Source: Vulcanisaeta sp. (GTDB lineage Archaea > Thermoproteota > Thermoprotei > Thermoproteales > Thermocladiaceae). Taken from it: DNA of 40,057 bases. Below, piece by piece: positions 23,305 to 31,604 of the stretch; within the stretch, counting starts at the first letter, position 1, and each line of letters opens with the position of its first letter. The position numbers were made by a program, and so were the translations under genes. The notes beneath the pieces are model-generated. The model did no database searches and was not told the origin of the DNA. It saw only the letters and a program-made list of their open reading frames with translations. The DNA lies in NCBI GenBank assembly GCA_022014875.1, contig JAKMAE010000002.1, positions 1 to 40,057 of the forward strand. Reading direction: 5' to 3'.

Positions 23305-24819
23305 ATGCTTTTTAAGGCCTTTATAAAACCCGAGCCGGGGATTCTTATTGCCAAGCTTCAACTTATCAAGGCTGGTGAGCAGAGGTCTAGGGAGAAGTGG
23401 AGGGGAAACTTCACTGAGTGGTTCAACTGGGTAATAATGGAGACCGGGCTTTATGACTATAGGTACCCCGTTAAAGGTGCCTATGTATGGAGGCCTTACG
23501 GCATGAAGGTTAGGAGGCTCGTTGAGGCATACATAAGGGCTGTCCATGACGAGACCGGGCATCAGGAGGTTTTATTCCCAGTGTTCATACCCTACGAATT
23601 CTTCTCAAAGGAGAGCGAGCACATTAGGGGCTTTGAGAACGAGGTTTTCTGGGTCAGTAAGGGTGGTACCGGTGAGGAGAGGCTCATCCTTAGGCCTACG
23701 AGTGAGACCGCCATTATGCCCATGTTCAAGCTCTGGATCAAGGACCACACAGACCTGCCATTCAAGGTCTACCAAATCGTGAATGTCTTCAGGGCTGAGA
23801 CCAAGGCCACGAGGCCGATGATTAGGCTGAGGGAGATCTCGATGTTCAAGGAGGCCCATACAGCCCATGCCAATAGGGAGGATGCGGAGAGGCAGGTGAG
23901 GGAGGCCGTGGGGATTTACAGGAAAATCTTTGATTATCTGGGCATACCCTACTTAATAAGTCAGAGACCTGAGTGGGATAAGTTCGCCGGTGCTGTTTAT
24001 ACCATAGCCTTCGACACGGTTATGCCCGACGGTAAGACGATGCAGATTGGGACCGTTCATTACCTAGGCACCAACTTCTCCAGGGTCTTCGATGTCAAGT
24101 ACCTGACGCCAAACGGCACCTGGGAATACGTGCACACAACTAGTTACGGGATCTCCGAGAGGGTTATTGCAGCCATGATAGCCCTGCACGGTGACGATAA
24201 GGGCCTGGTACTCCCACCGAATGTGGCGCCTATACAGGTCATCATCGTGCCTATAATGTACAAGGGCACGGAGGATGCAATACTTAGGGAATCTAAGTTA
24301 ATCAGGGAGGAGTTGGTAAATGCCGGGTTTAGGGTTGAGATTGACGATAGGACCGATAAGACGCCGGGTTGGAAGTATAATTACTGGGAAATGATGGGTG
24401 TCCCGCTTAGGATAGAAATAGGCCCTAAGGACGTGGAAAGTAAGCAAGTCGTTTTAGCTAGGAGAGACACGCTTGAGAAGTACGCCGCACCCAGGGATGA
24501 GGTTGTGGAGGCCGTTAGGTACGTGCTAAACGAGATCAGTAATAACCTGAGGAATTCGGCATGGTCGTTCCTCAGATCCATGGTTGCCAAGGCAACATCC
24601 ATCGAAGAGGCCAGGGATAGGCTCAATAAGGGCGGTGTCGTGGAGGTGCCCTGGAGTGGCGATAATGAGTGCGGCATGAAAATACAGCAAATACTCGATG
24701 CCGACGCATTGGGTATACCCATCGATGAAGATGCAAGCAAGGAAATAGGTGGGTTGAGGGACCTCGCCTGCAGCGATAAGCAGGCGAATTACTGGCTTAG
24801 GATTGCTCAACGCTACTAA
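23305..24819 (+). CDS. proS: Prolyl-tRNA synthetase (archaeal/eukaryotic type)
   Basis: The 504-residue class II synthetase charges tRNA-Pro. Visible motifs: motif 1 region [13 protein letters not shown] near residue 52, [10 protein letters not shown] (proline pocket) near 132, motif 2 [10 protein letters not shown]...[13 protein letters not shown] near 160, and motif 3 region [20 protein letters not shown] near 280. The anticodon-binding domain follows, then the C-terminal zinc-binding-type domain. The first 35 residues ([14 protein letters not shown]...) look unlike the family's usual start. No in-frame ATG, GTG or TTG lies between 23305 and the conserved region, so this start stands. A TATA-like CTTTATAAAA inside the frame (about 23318-23327) is puzzling. 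Confidence 0.93.
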   Translation: MLFKAFIKPEPGILIAKLQLIKAGEQRSREKWRGNFTEWFNWVIMETGLYDYRYPVKGAYVWRPYGMKVRRLVEAYIRAVHDETGHQEVLFPVFIPYEFFSKESEHIRGFENEVFWVSKGGTGEERLILRPTSETAIMPMFKLWIKDHTDLPFKVYQIVNVFRAETKATRPMIRLREISMFKEAHTAHANREDAERQVREAVGIYRKIFDYLGIPYLISQRPEWDKFAGAVYTIAFDTVMPDGKTMQIGTVHYLGTNFSRVFDVKYLTPNGTWEYVHTTSYGISERVIAAMIALHGDDKGLVLPPNVAPIQVIIVPIMYKGTEDAILRESKLIREELVNAGFRVEIDDRTDKTPGWKYNYWEMMGVPLRIEIGPKDVESKQVVLARRDTLEKYAAPRDEVVEAVRYVLNEISNNLRNSAWSFLRSMVAKATSIEEARDRLNKGGVVEVPWSGDNECGMKIQQILDADALGIPIDEDASKEIGGLRDLACSDKQANYWLRIAQRY

Positions 24820-24911
24820 GCCTAGCCAGGGCCCACCCAATACAGGTCTCGTTTTACAGGGATCGTTGAGATCAAAAAGCTTAAAACATAGGTATTGATT
24901 GCCGAAACGTA

Positions 24912-25664
24912 ATGAGACCCCTGTTAGCGATACTTATCATAATCGTTACAGCCGCGGTTTTGGCGACCGCATACGTCGTAGTGACTAACCAGAACGCACC
25001 AACGACGGCCCTCTTAAACGCAAGGAAGTTACTGGGTAGGAATGTTACGGCTACGTACTACGTAACAATTACCCAAGCAGGTACGGTGATGGGAAATGTG
25101 TTCCCAGGGGCACCGCCTAATTTCGTGTTATTGAGCGGTGAAGTAACTATCTCAAGAACCCCCTTAATGGATGCCGTGGTGATAAACGGCACACTATCAC
25201 CAATGCTACTTAAGGCTGTTATTAAAATTAATGCTGCACTTTGGAGGTTTGATGATGAGCTTTGTTATGCATCTAGGGCCGAGTTCATGGGCATACAATC
25301 AATTACTCATTGTATTCACTATATAAACCTTACGAGGGGCTATGTAGCGGTACTAAATGAGAGCAGGTACATAGGTAGGGGGTCCTGGAATGGCGAAACC
25401 ACGTACTGCTTCTCATCACTACTCACGGTAAACCCGGGCAGTACTTTTGGCGATTTATTTAAGGCACCCCTCATCATCAATGTAACGAAACTCTGCCTAC
25501 TCACTAACGGTGTCCCCGCGAATGCCTCGGTGTATATATACCCAGCTCGGCAGTATCCCTTTGGTGGTTTCGTGATAGGCATTAACATAACCCTGGTCAA
25601 TTACTCATTCGTATTCAACCAGGAGGGTTTTGCGCAGGTCACGGGAGGTTTAATCCCTGGTTAA
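24912..25664 (+). CDS. Secreted/membrane-anchored glycoprotein-like protein
   Basis: The 250-residue protein has an N-terminal hydrophobic helix (residues 4-24) and the rest outside. The exported part carries eight N-X-S/T sequons and four Cys, features of archaeal surface proteins that are N-glycosylated and disulfide-bonded. No known domain is visible. The ATG lies about 25 bases after TATA-like GCTTAAAAC (24880-24888). Its end overlaps the convergent DUF357-cytidylyltransferase gene by 26 bases. It could be a substrate-binding or cell-envelope protein; the function is unknown. Confidence 0.65.
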   Translation: MRPLLAILIIIVTAAVLATAYVVVTNQNAPTTALLNARKLLGRNVTATYYVTITQAGTVMGNVFPGAPPNFVLLSGEVTISRTPLMDAVVINGTLSPMLLKAVIKINAALWRFDDELCYASRAEFMGIQSITHCIHYINLTRGYVAVLNESRYIGRGSWNGETTYCFSSLLTVNPGSTFGDLFKAPLIINVTKLCLLTNGVPANASVYIYPARQYPFGGFVIGINITLVNYSFVFNQEGFAQVTGGLIPG

Positions 25665-26352
25665 ACCTGCTACTTATTGCCCTCAATATCTTAGTAGTAC
25701 TACATAGTGGACAGTCGAGGTAATCGCTGAACCTAACCACCTGTACATCATCCAACCCCCTTTTCTTGAGTTCACTCCTTATTGATTCCTCACTAAATGG
25801 TTGGTTAGGCCCCAGCAATATTATGTTGGGCCTCTCCTCCTCGACCACCCTAAACATGTCACCCTCATAACCAAGCCTCGCCTTATGGACATAGACAATA
25901 CTGCTCAAGACCTCTAACCTCTGGTTTTCGGGTATCACGACATCCCTACCCTTGATTCTCCTGACCGTTGAGTCCCTGGCCACGACCGCGACGACACGGC
26001 CAAGGGACCAGGCATGCCTTAGGTAGGCTATGTGGCCTGGGTGTATTATCTCGAAGGTGCCTGCCACGAAGACCTTATTACTTGCCCTACTCAATAACTC
26101 GTCAGTCCTACCCCAACTAAAATGCGCAATGCCGAGTAACCTCAACGCATCGAGTAGGCCTTCGGCGTAGGCTATGGTTGCCAACGCCGTGAATACGTCA
26201 CCCCTTGACAGGTAGTAAATTGAGTCCTTAAGGTACGCCCTAGCTATCTCGACAACCTCATTTTTAACGCCCTCCCTCTCTATTTGTTCAATTGCGGCGG
26301 CGACGTTCCTTATATAAGCATCAATCCGAACCTCTGGGTTCATACTTTCCAT
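25639..26352 (-). CDS. DUF357 + cytidylyltransferase (archaeal FAD synthase-like)
   Basis: The 237-residue protein joins an N-terminal helical DUF357 domain (residues 1-80) to a nucleotidyltransferase with GTFEIIHPGH near residue 98 (HxGH motif) and STTKILRAI near the end. The transferase resembles archaeal RibL FAD synthases and glycerol-3-phosphate cytidylyltransferases, so AMP or CMP transfer to a phosphorylated substrate is likely. The frame is open to 26394, but TATA-like TTTATTAATAATT (minus strand, about 26374-26388) places transcription at 26352, exactly at an ATG. Confidence 0.8.
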   Translation of the reverse strand: MESMNPEVRIDAYIRNVAAAIEQIEREGVKNEVVEIARAYLKDSIYYLSRGDVFTALATIAYAEGLLDALRLLGIAHFSWGRTDELLSRASNKVFVAGTFEIIHPGHIAYLRHAWSLGRVVAVVARDSTVRRIKGRDVVIPENQRLEVLSSIVYVHKARLGYEGDMFRVVEEERPNIILLGPNQPFSEESIRSELKKRGLDDVQVVRFSDYLDCPLCSTTKILRAISSRFNQGLNLP

Positions 26353-26485
26353 GATCCGCGACCCACTACTAAGAATTATTAATAAACCCTTCACTGACGG
26401 CTCCCTGCCCTAGAAAGTATGAGGTCTCGCATTTCGTGATTAAGGAGTGATGATTTTTACCTAGGTCAATATTTAACGTTCTGAT

Positions 26486-26995
26486 CTACTCCCTGAGTAT
26501 TTCAAGGGAGATGAAGGTTTTAGTATCCTCAACGCCCTCCATCATGCTCAGTACCCTGAGTATGTCATTGACGTTTACCTCCCTCGTTATTAGTACTAAG
26601 TCATAATCGCCAGAGACCCTGTATGCCTTCTCGACGGGTAATTCCTTAATCTTCTCATAAACTATGCTTCTATACCTAGGCTGCACCTTAACGAGAATTA
26701 TCGCCTCATTCGAGCTCATCCTTAAAACCCTCAGCGCCTTCTCGGTAACGTCAACGAACTCCCGCCCCGTCCTTATTAAGCCAAAGTCCTTGAGCTTCTT
26801 TAAGTGAACACTCAATGCCTGCCTGGTCATGCCCAACTCCCTAGCCAACTCGTCTTGATCCGCGTATACTGTGTATACCTTGAGTGGAACAGCCTTTTTA
26901 AGTAGGTACTGTAGAACCTGAAGTTGCCTCTCCGTTAGTTGCCTCTCGATTTCCGTAGGGGTTGATCCCCCGCTTAGCGATGTTGTCGAAGCCAT
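26486..26995 (-). CDS. Lrp/AsnC-type transcription regulator
   Basis: The 169-residue regulator has a winged helix (LTERQLQVLQYLL... QDELARELGMTRQALSVHLKKLKDFGLI, about residues 20-75) and a C-terminal RAM-like ligand and oligomerisation domain with the typical VSGDYDLVLI near 128. Proteins of this class regulate amino-acid metabolism and often their own genes. A perfect short inverted repeat lies between its TATA box and start (27011-27026), a plausible autoregulatory operator. The first 18 residues are Ser/Thr-rich and may be disordered. Confidence 0.85.
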   Translation of the reverse strand: MASTTSLSGGSTPTEIERQLTERQLQVLQYLLKKAVPLKVYTVYADQDELARELGMTRQALSVHLKKLKDFGLIRTGREFVDVTEKALRVLRMSSNEAIILVKVQPRYRSIVYEKIKELPVEKAYRVSGDYDLVLITREVNVNDILRVLSMMEGVEDTKTFISLEILRE

Positions 26996-27010
26996 AGTAA
27001 TCTACCAAAA

Positions 27011-27038
27011 TAGTGCAATGGCACTAGTATAAAAAGGT
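27011..27038 (-). promoter_or_regulatory. TATA box and candidate operator of the Lrp-like gene
   Basis: On the minus strand CCTTTTTATAC (27027-27038) is a TATA box placing transcription start near 27007. Directly downstream the perfect repeat TAGTGC-AATG-GCACTA (27011-27026) covers the initiation site. A dimeric HTH protein bound there would block transcription. Confidence 0.5.
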
Positions 27039-27119
27039 TATTTCTAAATATTACGGGACGGATAATCAAATAATCCAACGTAAAAATGTAAACTTAGGTT
27101 GCTGGCGTCATTGATGTTT

Positions 27120-28079
27120 TTAATACATCAGTGGAAGTACGGCAATCCTCATGGCAAGTAATGCTGACACTATTATTAATGCGATGGCTGTGGATACATC
27201 GAATAACTTAATGGATAATCTGAGGGCTGTGGAATCAAGCCCTCTACCTCCTCCAATAATCCTGTACCTACCCACCTTCTCCAGGGTCACGCCAAGCGCG
27301 CCCGCGAAGGCGGCCATCGGCCAGCCCGAGTTGAGGCTCTGTACCTTGCCATGCTCACGAAGGGCGACTCTGACGCTACCTCTCCAATCCAGCCCTGTGA
27401 GGAATGAGGCTATTGCTATTACAACCACGGATAGCCTGGCAGGTATGTAATTAAGCGCCGTATCGATCATTGCCGAGAACCAACCAACATCCTCATACGG
27501 CCATCCCCTGTAACCAACCATGGAATCCATGGTGTTGGACAACCTCTGCAGTAGCGCTCCGGGTAGTCCAAGTATTGCATAGTAGAATAATGGCGAGAGG
27601 AACCCATCGACGAAGGACTCAGACATGCTCTCAATAACCGCAGACACCAGGTGCTCAGGGTCAAGCTCCCAAACATTCCTCCTAACTATCTCCTGGGTCA
27701 GGGATCTGGCCCCATCAAGATCCCCGAGCTCGATCTTCCTAAGTATCCTAACGGCGTAATCCCTCATTAACTTGTACGAGAACGTGAGCTTAAGTATGTA
27801 TGCGTATATGATGAATCCGGCGATGATGTTTATCATGAGCAATAACCTGGGTATGAGGTAGTAGGTGGCGAGGATTGGGATGACCGAGACAAACCAGAGC
27901 AGGGCTCCAAAGCCCTTACCGCCCGGCCTAAACAACCTACTCGATACTTTCCCACAGAGAACTACGGGGTGTATGATCAATAGGGGCCCCCTAGGTTCGC
28001 CTAGTGTAATGTCCATGAGGAACGCGATCACCATCGCTGCAAGGTAATACTCAAGGGTCGATGCGTCCATACGCATCAA
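27120..28079 (-). CDS. cbiB: Adenosylcobinamide-phosphate synthase
   Basis: This 319-residue integral membrane protein makes adenosylcobinamide phosphate by adding aminopropanol phosphate to adenosylcobyric acid, late in cobalamin assembly. Family features are present: MDITLGEP...HPVV near residue 20, five or more hydrophobic segments, SMSESFVDGFLSPLFYYAILGLPGA and NTMDSMVGY in the middle, and GWPMAAFAGALGVTLEK near the end. The start overlaps the upstream CbiX-like gene by four bases (28076-28079), so the two form an operon. CobQ, which makes its substrate, is at 37105. Confidence 0.92.
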   Translation of the reverse strand: MMRMDASTLEYYLAAMVIAFLMDITLGEPRGPLLIIHPVVLCGKVSSRLFRPGGKGFGALLWFVSVIPILATYYLIPRLLLMINIIAGFIIYAYILKLTFSYKLMRDYAVRILRKIELGDLDGARSLTQEIVRRNVWELDPEHLVSAVIESMSESFVDGFLSPLFYYAILGLPGALLQRLSNTMDSMVGYRGWPYEDVGWFSAMIDTALNYIPARLSVVVIAIASFLTGLDWRGSVRVALREHGKVQSLNSGWPMAAFAGALGVTLEKVGRYRIIGGGRGLDSTALRLSIKLFDVSTAIALIIVSALLAMRIAVLPLMY

Positions 28080-28684
28080 TGCCGTAGGTGCTTGGTATTA
28101 TTAATTAACCAGCCCAGGGAGCTCCTGAAGTAGTTTATGAAGCTGTCGAGCCTAAACAACGGTTTTTCCACGTAGGTATTGGGGCACAGGGCCCCCGTGA
28201 CTTCTAATATCCTTTTATAGATGGTACCGTTTGCGAATAAGACAGGTATTACCCTACCCGGGCAGTCCCTGCTCAATACTTCTTCGAGCCTTGGTTTAAC
28301 CATTAAATAGGCGATATTGACCAAACCAAGATTAGCCACCTCCTTTAGAAACCTCGGGTCATCATTGCCGTGTAATACGTAAAGTCCAGGGCCTAGGCCC
28401 AGGAGGAATTCCCTAACCCTGGGCCAGTCAAGGAGGGGTGGTGAGGAGTAACCAGTTGTCGAAACGGCTCGGTCATAATCACTTCCATACCCAATAAACA
28501 GGGGTATGTAGATATCACCGTGAACTTCATGGACGAGGGGCCTCGCGTGGGATATAAAGGCGTACGATACATTAGCCCTCCTGGCGAAATAGTCCACGTC
28601 GCTTAAGTAATCGGGGTCTTCGGACCCATGGAGTACGATCACGATGTTCACTCGCCTCACCGCTTGATGATTTTGCTCAGCCAT
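28076..28684 (-). CDS. CbiX-like two-repeat chelatase homologue
   Basis: The 202-residue protein begins with VLHGSEDPDY and later repeats YVLHGNDDPRF; each is followed by a second motif (YIPLFIGYGSDYDRAV and VIPVLFANGTIYKRIL). It thus looks like two tandem copies of the half-size CbiX/SirB chelatase fold that inserts cobalt into sirohydrochlorin or related rings. The metal-binding His of the HGS motif is kept in both, but the second conserved His (normally in a GxH motif) is not seen in either. It may be a divergent cobaltochelatase or an accessory protein. Coupling to cbiB supports a cobalamin role. Confidence 0.6.
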   Translation of the reverse strand: MAEQNHQAVRRVNIVIVLHGSEDPDYLSDVDYFARRANVSYAFISHARPLVHEVHGDIYIPLFIGYGSDYDRAVSTTGYSSPPLLDWPRVREFLLGLGPGLYVLHGNDDPRFLKEVANLGLVNIAYLMVKPRLEEVLSRDCPGRVIPVLFANGTIYKRILEVTGALCPNTYVEKPLFRLDSFINYFRSSLGWLINNTKHLRH

Positions 28685-28763
28685 GGATTACGTACCTGCT
28701 AATAAGATTTGCCCTGCCATAACCGCTACGTGGAGGTTAACGGTTTAAATACCTGGGTTGATT

Positions 28764-29540
28764 ATGTGGTTCGTGAGGAGTAGGGTTGTGTCATTGATTC
28801 TTTATTACCCAGCCACGCTAATAATCGTGGCCCTGGGCGTCATAATGGCCATGGTATTGCCCGGTCAATACGCCGTAATTCCCGAGTTTGTCCTATCACT
28901 GATCTTTATATACGTATTGGCGAGACTACGCCGTGGATTGGGGATTGGTTATTCATATATAATCTCGGTCCTAGCCATAATACTCATGGGCTTCGCATCA
29001 ATATTAGTGATAAGGCCTGAGGAGATATTGAACACGGCCCTTTCACAGATGGGTCGGGGCGTCGTTGAGGGCTTCGCATACGTCATCATCTACCTATTCG
29101 CATCATTACTCCCAGATAGTGTTACCGACCTTGTTGGGACGCTGCCCATGTTCATACTAGTCACGGCTATAGCAGTTCTCGAGCTTAGGCTCCGGGACTA
29201 TTTATTGCTGAGTATCGTAACTGGTGTTATCGGGATTGGCGTGTCAACTGTGGCGTTATCGATAATTTACAGGAAGCTCGTTGTTACGTATGGCCTATCC
29301 GCAATGACTATGGGATTGATGGGTTCGTTATTGACGGCGTCGTTCATGGGGATGATAAAGAAGCCTAGGAAGCCTATGCATTTACTTAACTTTCTATTGA
29401 CGCTCTACGCTGTCTATGAATCACTGTGGTTATTAATACCCATGCCGCCCATACTGGTCATGGATGGCGTTGGTATAAACAGGCTGGGCCACTTCGTTAG
29501 CTTTGCCGCAGGCTTCATAATTGCAATGTTTATAACCTAA
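28764..29540 (+). CDS. Polytopic membrane protein, possibly rhomboid-like
   Basis: The 259-residue protein has about seven hydrophobic segments. Near residue 178 is YGLSAMTMGLMGS, and near 243 GHFVSFAAGFIIAMF. These resemble the GxSx and H...G...G motifs that form the Ser-His dyad of rhomboid intramembrane proteases. The second residue after Ser is not the usual Gly, and overall similarity is low, so this is a proposal. A TTG at 28758 is an alternative start; TATA-like GTTTAAATACC (28742-28752) places transcription close to the ATG at 28764. A second membrane protein follows 14 bases downstream. Confidence 0.5.
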   Translation: MWFVRSRVVSLILYYPATLIIVALGVIMAMVLPGQYAVIPEFVLSLIFIYVLARLRRGLGIGYSYIISVLAIILMGFASILVIRPEEILNTALSQMGRGVVEGFAYVIIYLFASLLPDSVTDLVGTLPMFILVTAIAVLELRLRDYLLLSIVTGVIGIGVSTVALSIIYRKLVVTYGLSAMTMGLMGSLLTASFMGMIKKPRKPMHLLNFLLTLYAVYESLWLLIPMPPILVMDGVGINRLGHFVSFAAGFIIAMFIT

Positions 29541-29554
29541 TAGGGCCTAGACCC

Positions 29555-29950
29555 ATGATGAGTGGGCAGTCGAGGGTTAGTAATTGGCTTTGGGTGATTG
29601 GCATCGGCCTAATACTGTACCTAATCAATGCGAGCATGCTGATTTACTACCAAGCGCTTTATTACCAAAACCCAGGTTCAATTGAGTTCCTAACCTCCGT
29701 ACTTCCGACATACTCAAGCCTTATTAATAATGCGTTTCAGTCGGGCTTATTCGGTGTTTTAGGCGTTATCTCCATAATAATCACGTTAGTTATGGCTTAC
29801 ATAACGGCGGGCATTGCAATAAGCAGAACTGCCGGTGTCAGGGCCAAGGCGTCACTGGTGATGCTAGCTATTATCCAGTTGCTCATGGGTAACCCTGGAT
29901 TTGTGATAGGGCTCATACTGGTTTTGGTTGGGTCTTTATTGACGAGGTGA
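29555..29950 (+). CDS. Small three-to-four-helix membrane protein
   Basis: The 131-residue product has hydrophobic segments at about residues 10-32, 60-88 and 98-128. No signature residues are recognised. It lies between the rhomboid-like gene and a sugar-nucleotide epimerase, and its stop codon overlaps the ribosome-binding site of the epimerase, so the three genes and hemD look like one operon. The function is unknown. Confidence 0.6.
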   Translation: MMSGQSRVSNWLWVIGIGLILYLINASMLIYYQALYYQNPGSIEFLTSVLPTYSSLINNAFQSGLFGVLGVISIIITLVMAYITAGIAISRTAGVRAKASLVMLAIIQLLMGNPGFVIGLILVLVGSLLTR

Positions 29951-29955
29951 TTGTA

Positions 29956-30906
29956 ATGAGGGTGCTCGTGACGGGAGGCGCGGGTTTCATGGGCTCATTC
30001 CTAACGGAGCGCCTCGTTGATGATGGCTTCGATGTGGTGGTAATAGACAACCTAAGCTCCGGCGATTTGGGTAGGTTGGGGAGGGTTATCGATAGGGTAT
30101 TCTTCGTGAAGGATGACCTAAAGATGCCGAGCAGGCCAGACGTATTCCGTGACGTAGATGCGGTATTCCACCTGGCGGCAAATCCCGAGGTTAGGGTTTC
30201 GGTCACCGAACCGGGTATTCACTTTAACGAGAATGTTGTAGCCACGTTCAACGTGCTCGAACTTGCTCGTAAGTACGGCGTTAAGACGATAGTCTATGCC
30301 TCATCAAGCACCGTCTATGGTGACGCAAAGGTACTACCAACGCCGGAGGACCACCCAATACAGCCGATAAGTGTCTATGGCGCGGCTAAGGCTGCTGGTG
30401 AGATAATGTGCTCAACGTATGCGAGGCTTTATGGCATTACATGCGTCATACTTAGGTACGCAAACGTGGTAGGACCAAGGTTAAGGCATGGCGTGATACA
30501 TGACTTATTGATAAAGCTCAGGGAGAACCCTAGTGAGTTGGAGGTCCTCGGGGATGGGACTCAGGAGAAGTCATACATATACGTGACGGATGCTGTGGAG
30601 GCCACGGTGAGGGCTTGGAAACATGCAAGTGGCGGTGGTGTCTATGTGTATAATGTTGGTAATTGGGATACCGTGAGTGTTAGGGATATCGTAGGCATAA
30701 TCACCGAGGTAGCGGGGGTCAGGCCTAGGGTTACGTATAGGCCGGCGACGCCGGACGGTAGGGGGTGGTTGGGCGATGTTAAGAGGATGTGGCTCTCGAT
30801 AGAGAGGATCGTTAGAGAGGTTGGTTGGAGACCAACCGTAAATAGTAGGGACGCGGTAAGGCTGGCGGCGGAGGCGTTATGTAGGGAGCTCGGTGTATGT
30901 AAATGA
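29956..30906 (+). CDS. NAD-dependent sugar-nucleotide epimerase/dehydratase (GalE-like)
   Basis: The 316-residue extended short-chain dehydrogenase has the GGAGFMG NAD motif at residue 7, FHLAANP near 71, the catalytic Ser in ASSSTVYG near 117, and YGAAK as the Tyr-Lys pair near 142. It most resembles UDP-glucose 4-epimerase and related dTDP-sugar enzymes, so a role in surface glycan precursor synthesis is likely; the exact sugar cannot be read. The ATG at 29956 follows GAGGTGA (29944-29950), a Shine-Dalgarno run; GTG 29947 is an alternative. Its stop overlaps the hemD start (ATGA). Confidence 0.85.
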   Translation: MRVLVTGGAGFMGSFLTERLVDDGFDVVVIDNLSSGDLGRLGRVIDRVFFVKDDLKMPSRPDVFRDVDAVFHLAANPEVRVSVTEPGIHFNENVVATFNVLELARKYGVKTIVYASSSTVYGDAKVLPTPEDHPIQPISVYGAAKAAGEIMCSTYARLYGITCVILRYANVVGPRLRHGVIHDLLIKLRENPSELEVLGDGTQEKSYIYVTDAVEATVRAWKHASGGGVYVYNVGNWDTVSVRDIVGIITEVAGVRPRVTYRPATPDGRGWLGDVKRMWLSIERIVREVGWRPTVNSRDAVRLAAEALCRELGVCK

Positions 30907-31604
30907 CTAAGGTTTTGATACTTAGAGCACGGGACAAGATTAAACCAATACAGGTGAGAGGCATCGATATCGTGCAGATACCAGTCATATACACAGTACC
31001 CAACGAGGACGTTATAAGGAGCGTTTCTCTGGCGGACGTTGATTACGTGGTGGTCATGAGCTCAGCTGTAATTAAGTACGTCAAGGACAAGCTAACGAGC
31101 GAGTTGGGCAATAGTGCTAAAATCATTGGTGTTGGCCCAGCAACGTGTAACGTAATTAGAAGGCTGGGGCTTAACTGTGAGTTACCGCGTGAGTTTTCGA
31201 GCTACGGTGTTGTGGAGTATATGAGTGGCTTAAGCCGCGGTAAAGTGGCCATACTAAGGTCAGGCAGAGGCAGCGATTACGTGAGGACCGAGCTGGGCAG
31301 GCTGGGCTTCGAGGTCGTTGAGTACCGGGTTTACGACGTGGCTGTAGACCCCACGGCAGTTGAGCTAGCCTGTAAATTACTGGACCTCGTAGATATTGTG
31401 GTGTTCATGAGCCCAATGACGTACGAGGCAATCAGCGGGTGTGCCAAGAAAGCCCTTGCTAGTAAGGTCGTTATCGCGATTGGTAGGACAACGGCGATGA
31501 GACTTGCTATAGACGGTATAGAGACGTTAACGCCCAGCGAGTACACACAGGACGGTGTATTAAAATTAATTAATAAATTAATTATCACGAATAATAAAGG
31601 CTGA
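30903..31604 (+). CDS. hemD: Uroporphyrinogen-III synthase
   Basis: This 233-residue enzyme closes hydroxymethylbilane to uroporphyrinogen III, with inversion of ring D. HemD diverges greatly in sequence, but the two-domain pattern is clear: VVVMSSAVIKYV near residue 49, IIGVGPATCNVIRRLG near 74, ILRSGRGSDYVRTELGRLGFEVVEYRVYDV near 118, VVFMSPMTYEAI near 160 and VIAIGRTTAMRL near 185. It starts inside the stop codon of the epimerase gene (ATGA). It supplies the substrate of CobA, encoded at 10666. Confidence 0.85.
   Translation: MTKVLILRARDKIKPIQVRGIDIVQIPVIYTVPNEDVIRSVSLADVDYVVVMSSAVIKYVKDKLTSELGNSAKIIGVGPATCNVIRRLGLNCELPREFSSYGVVEYMSGLSRGKVAILRSGRGSDYVRTELGRLGFEVVEYRVYDVAVDPTAVELACKLLDLVDIVVFMSPMTYEAISGCAKKALASKVVIAIGRTTAMRLAIDGIETLTPSEYTQDGVLKLINKLIITNNKG

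Noticed and set aside
23254-23562. A 103-codon N-terminal extension of the ferredoxin
   Set aside because: This part is antisense to the conserved start of proS and has no ferredoxin-like sequence. Promoter placement supports the GTG at 23253.
26440-26505. GTGATGA followed by CTGA near the end of the Lrp-like gene
   Set aside because: The gap from C to the first CTGA is 27 bases and there is no C' box, so it does not form a C/D sRNA.
27151-27450. A 99-codon plus-strand frame inside cbiB
   Set aside because: It is the antisense reading of a clear membrane enzyme gene; many similar antisense frames across the window were discarded for the same reason.
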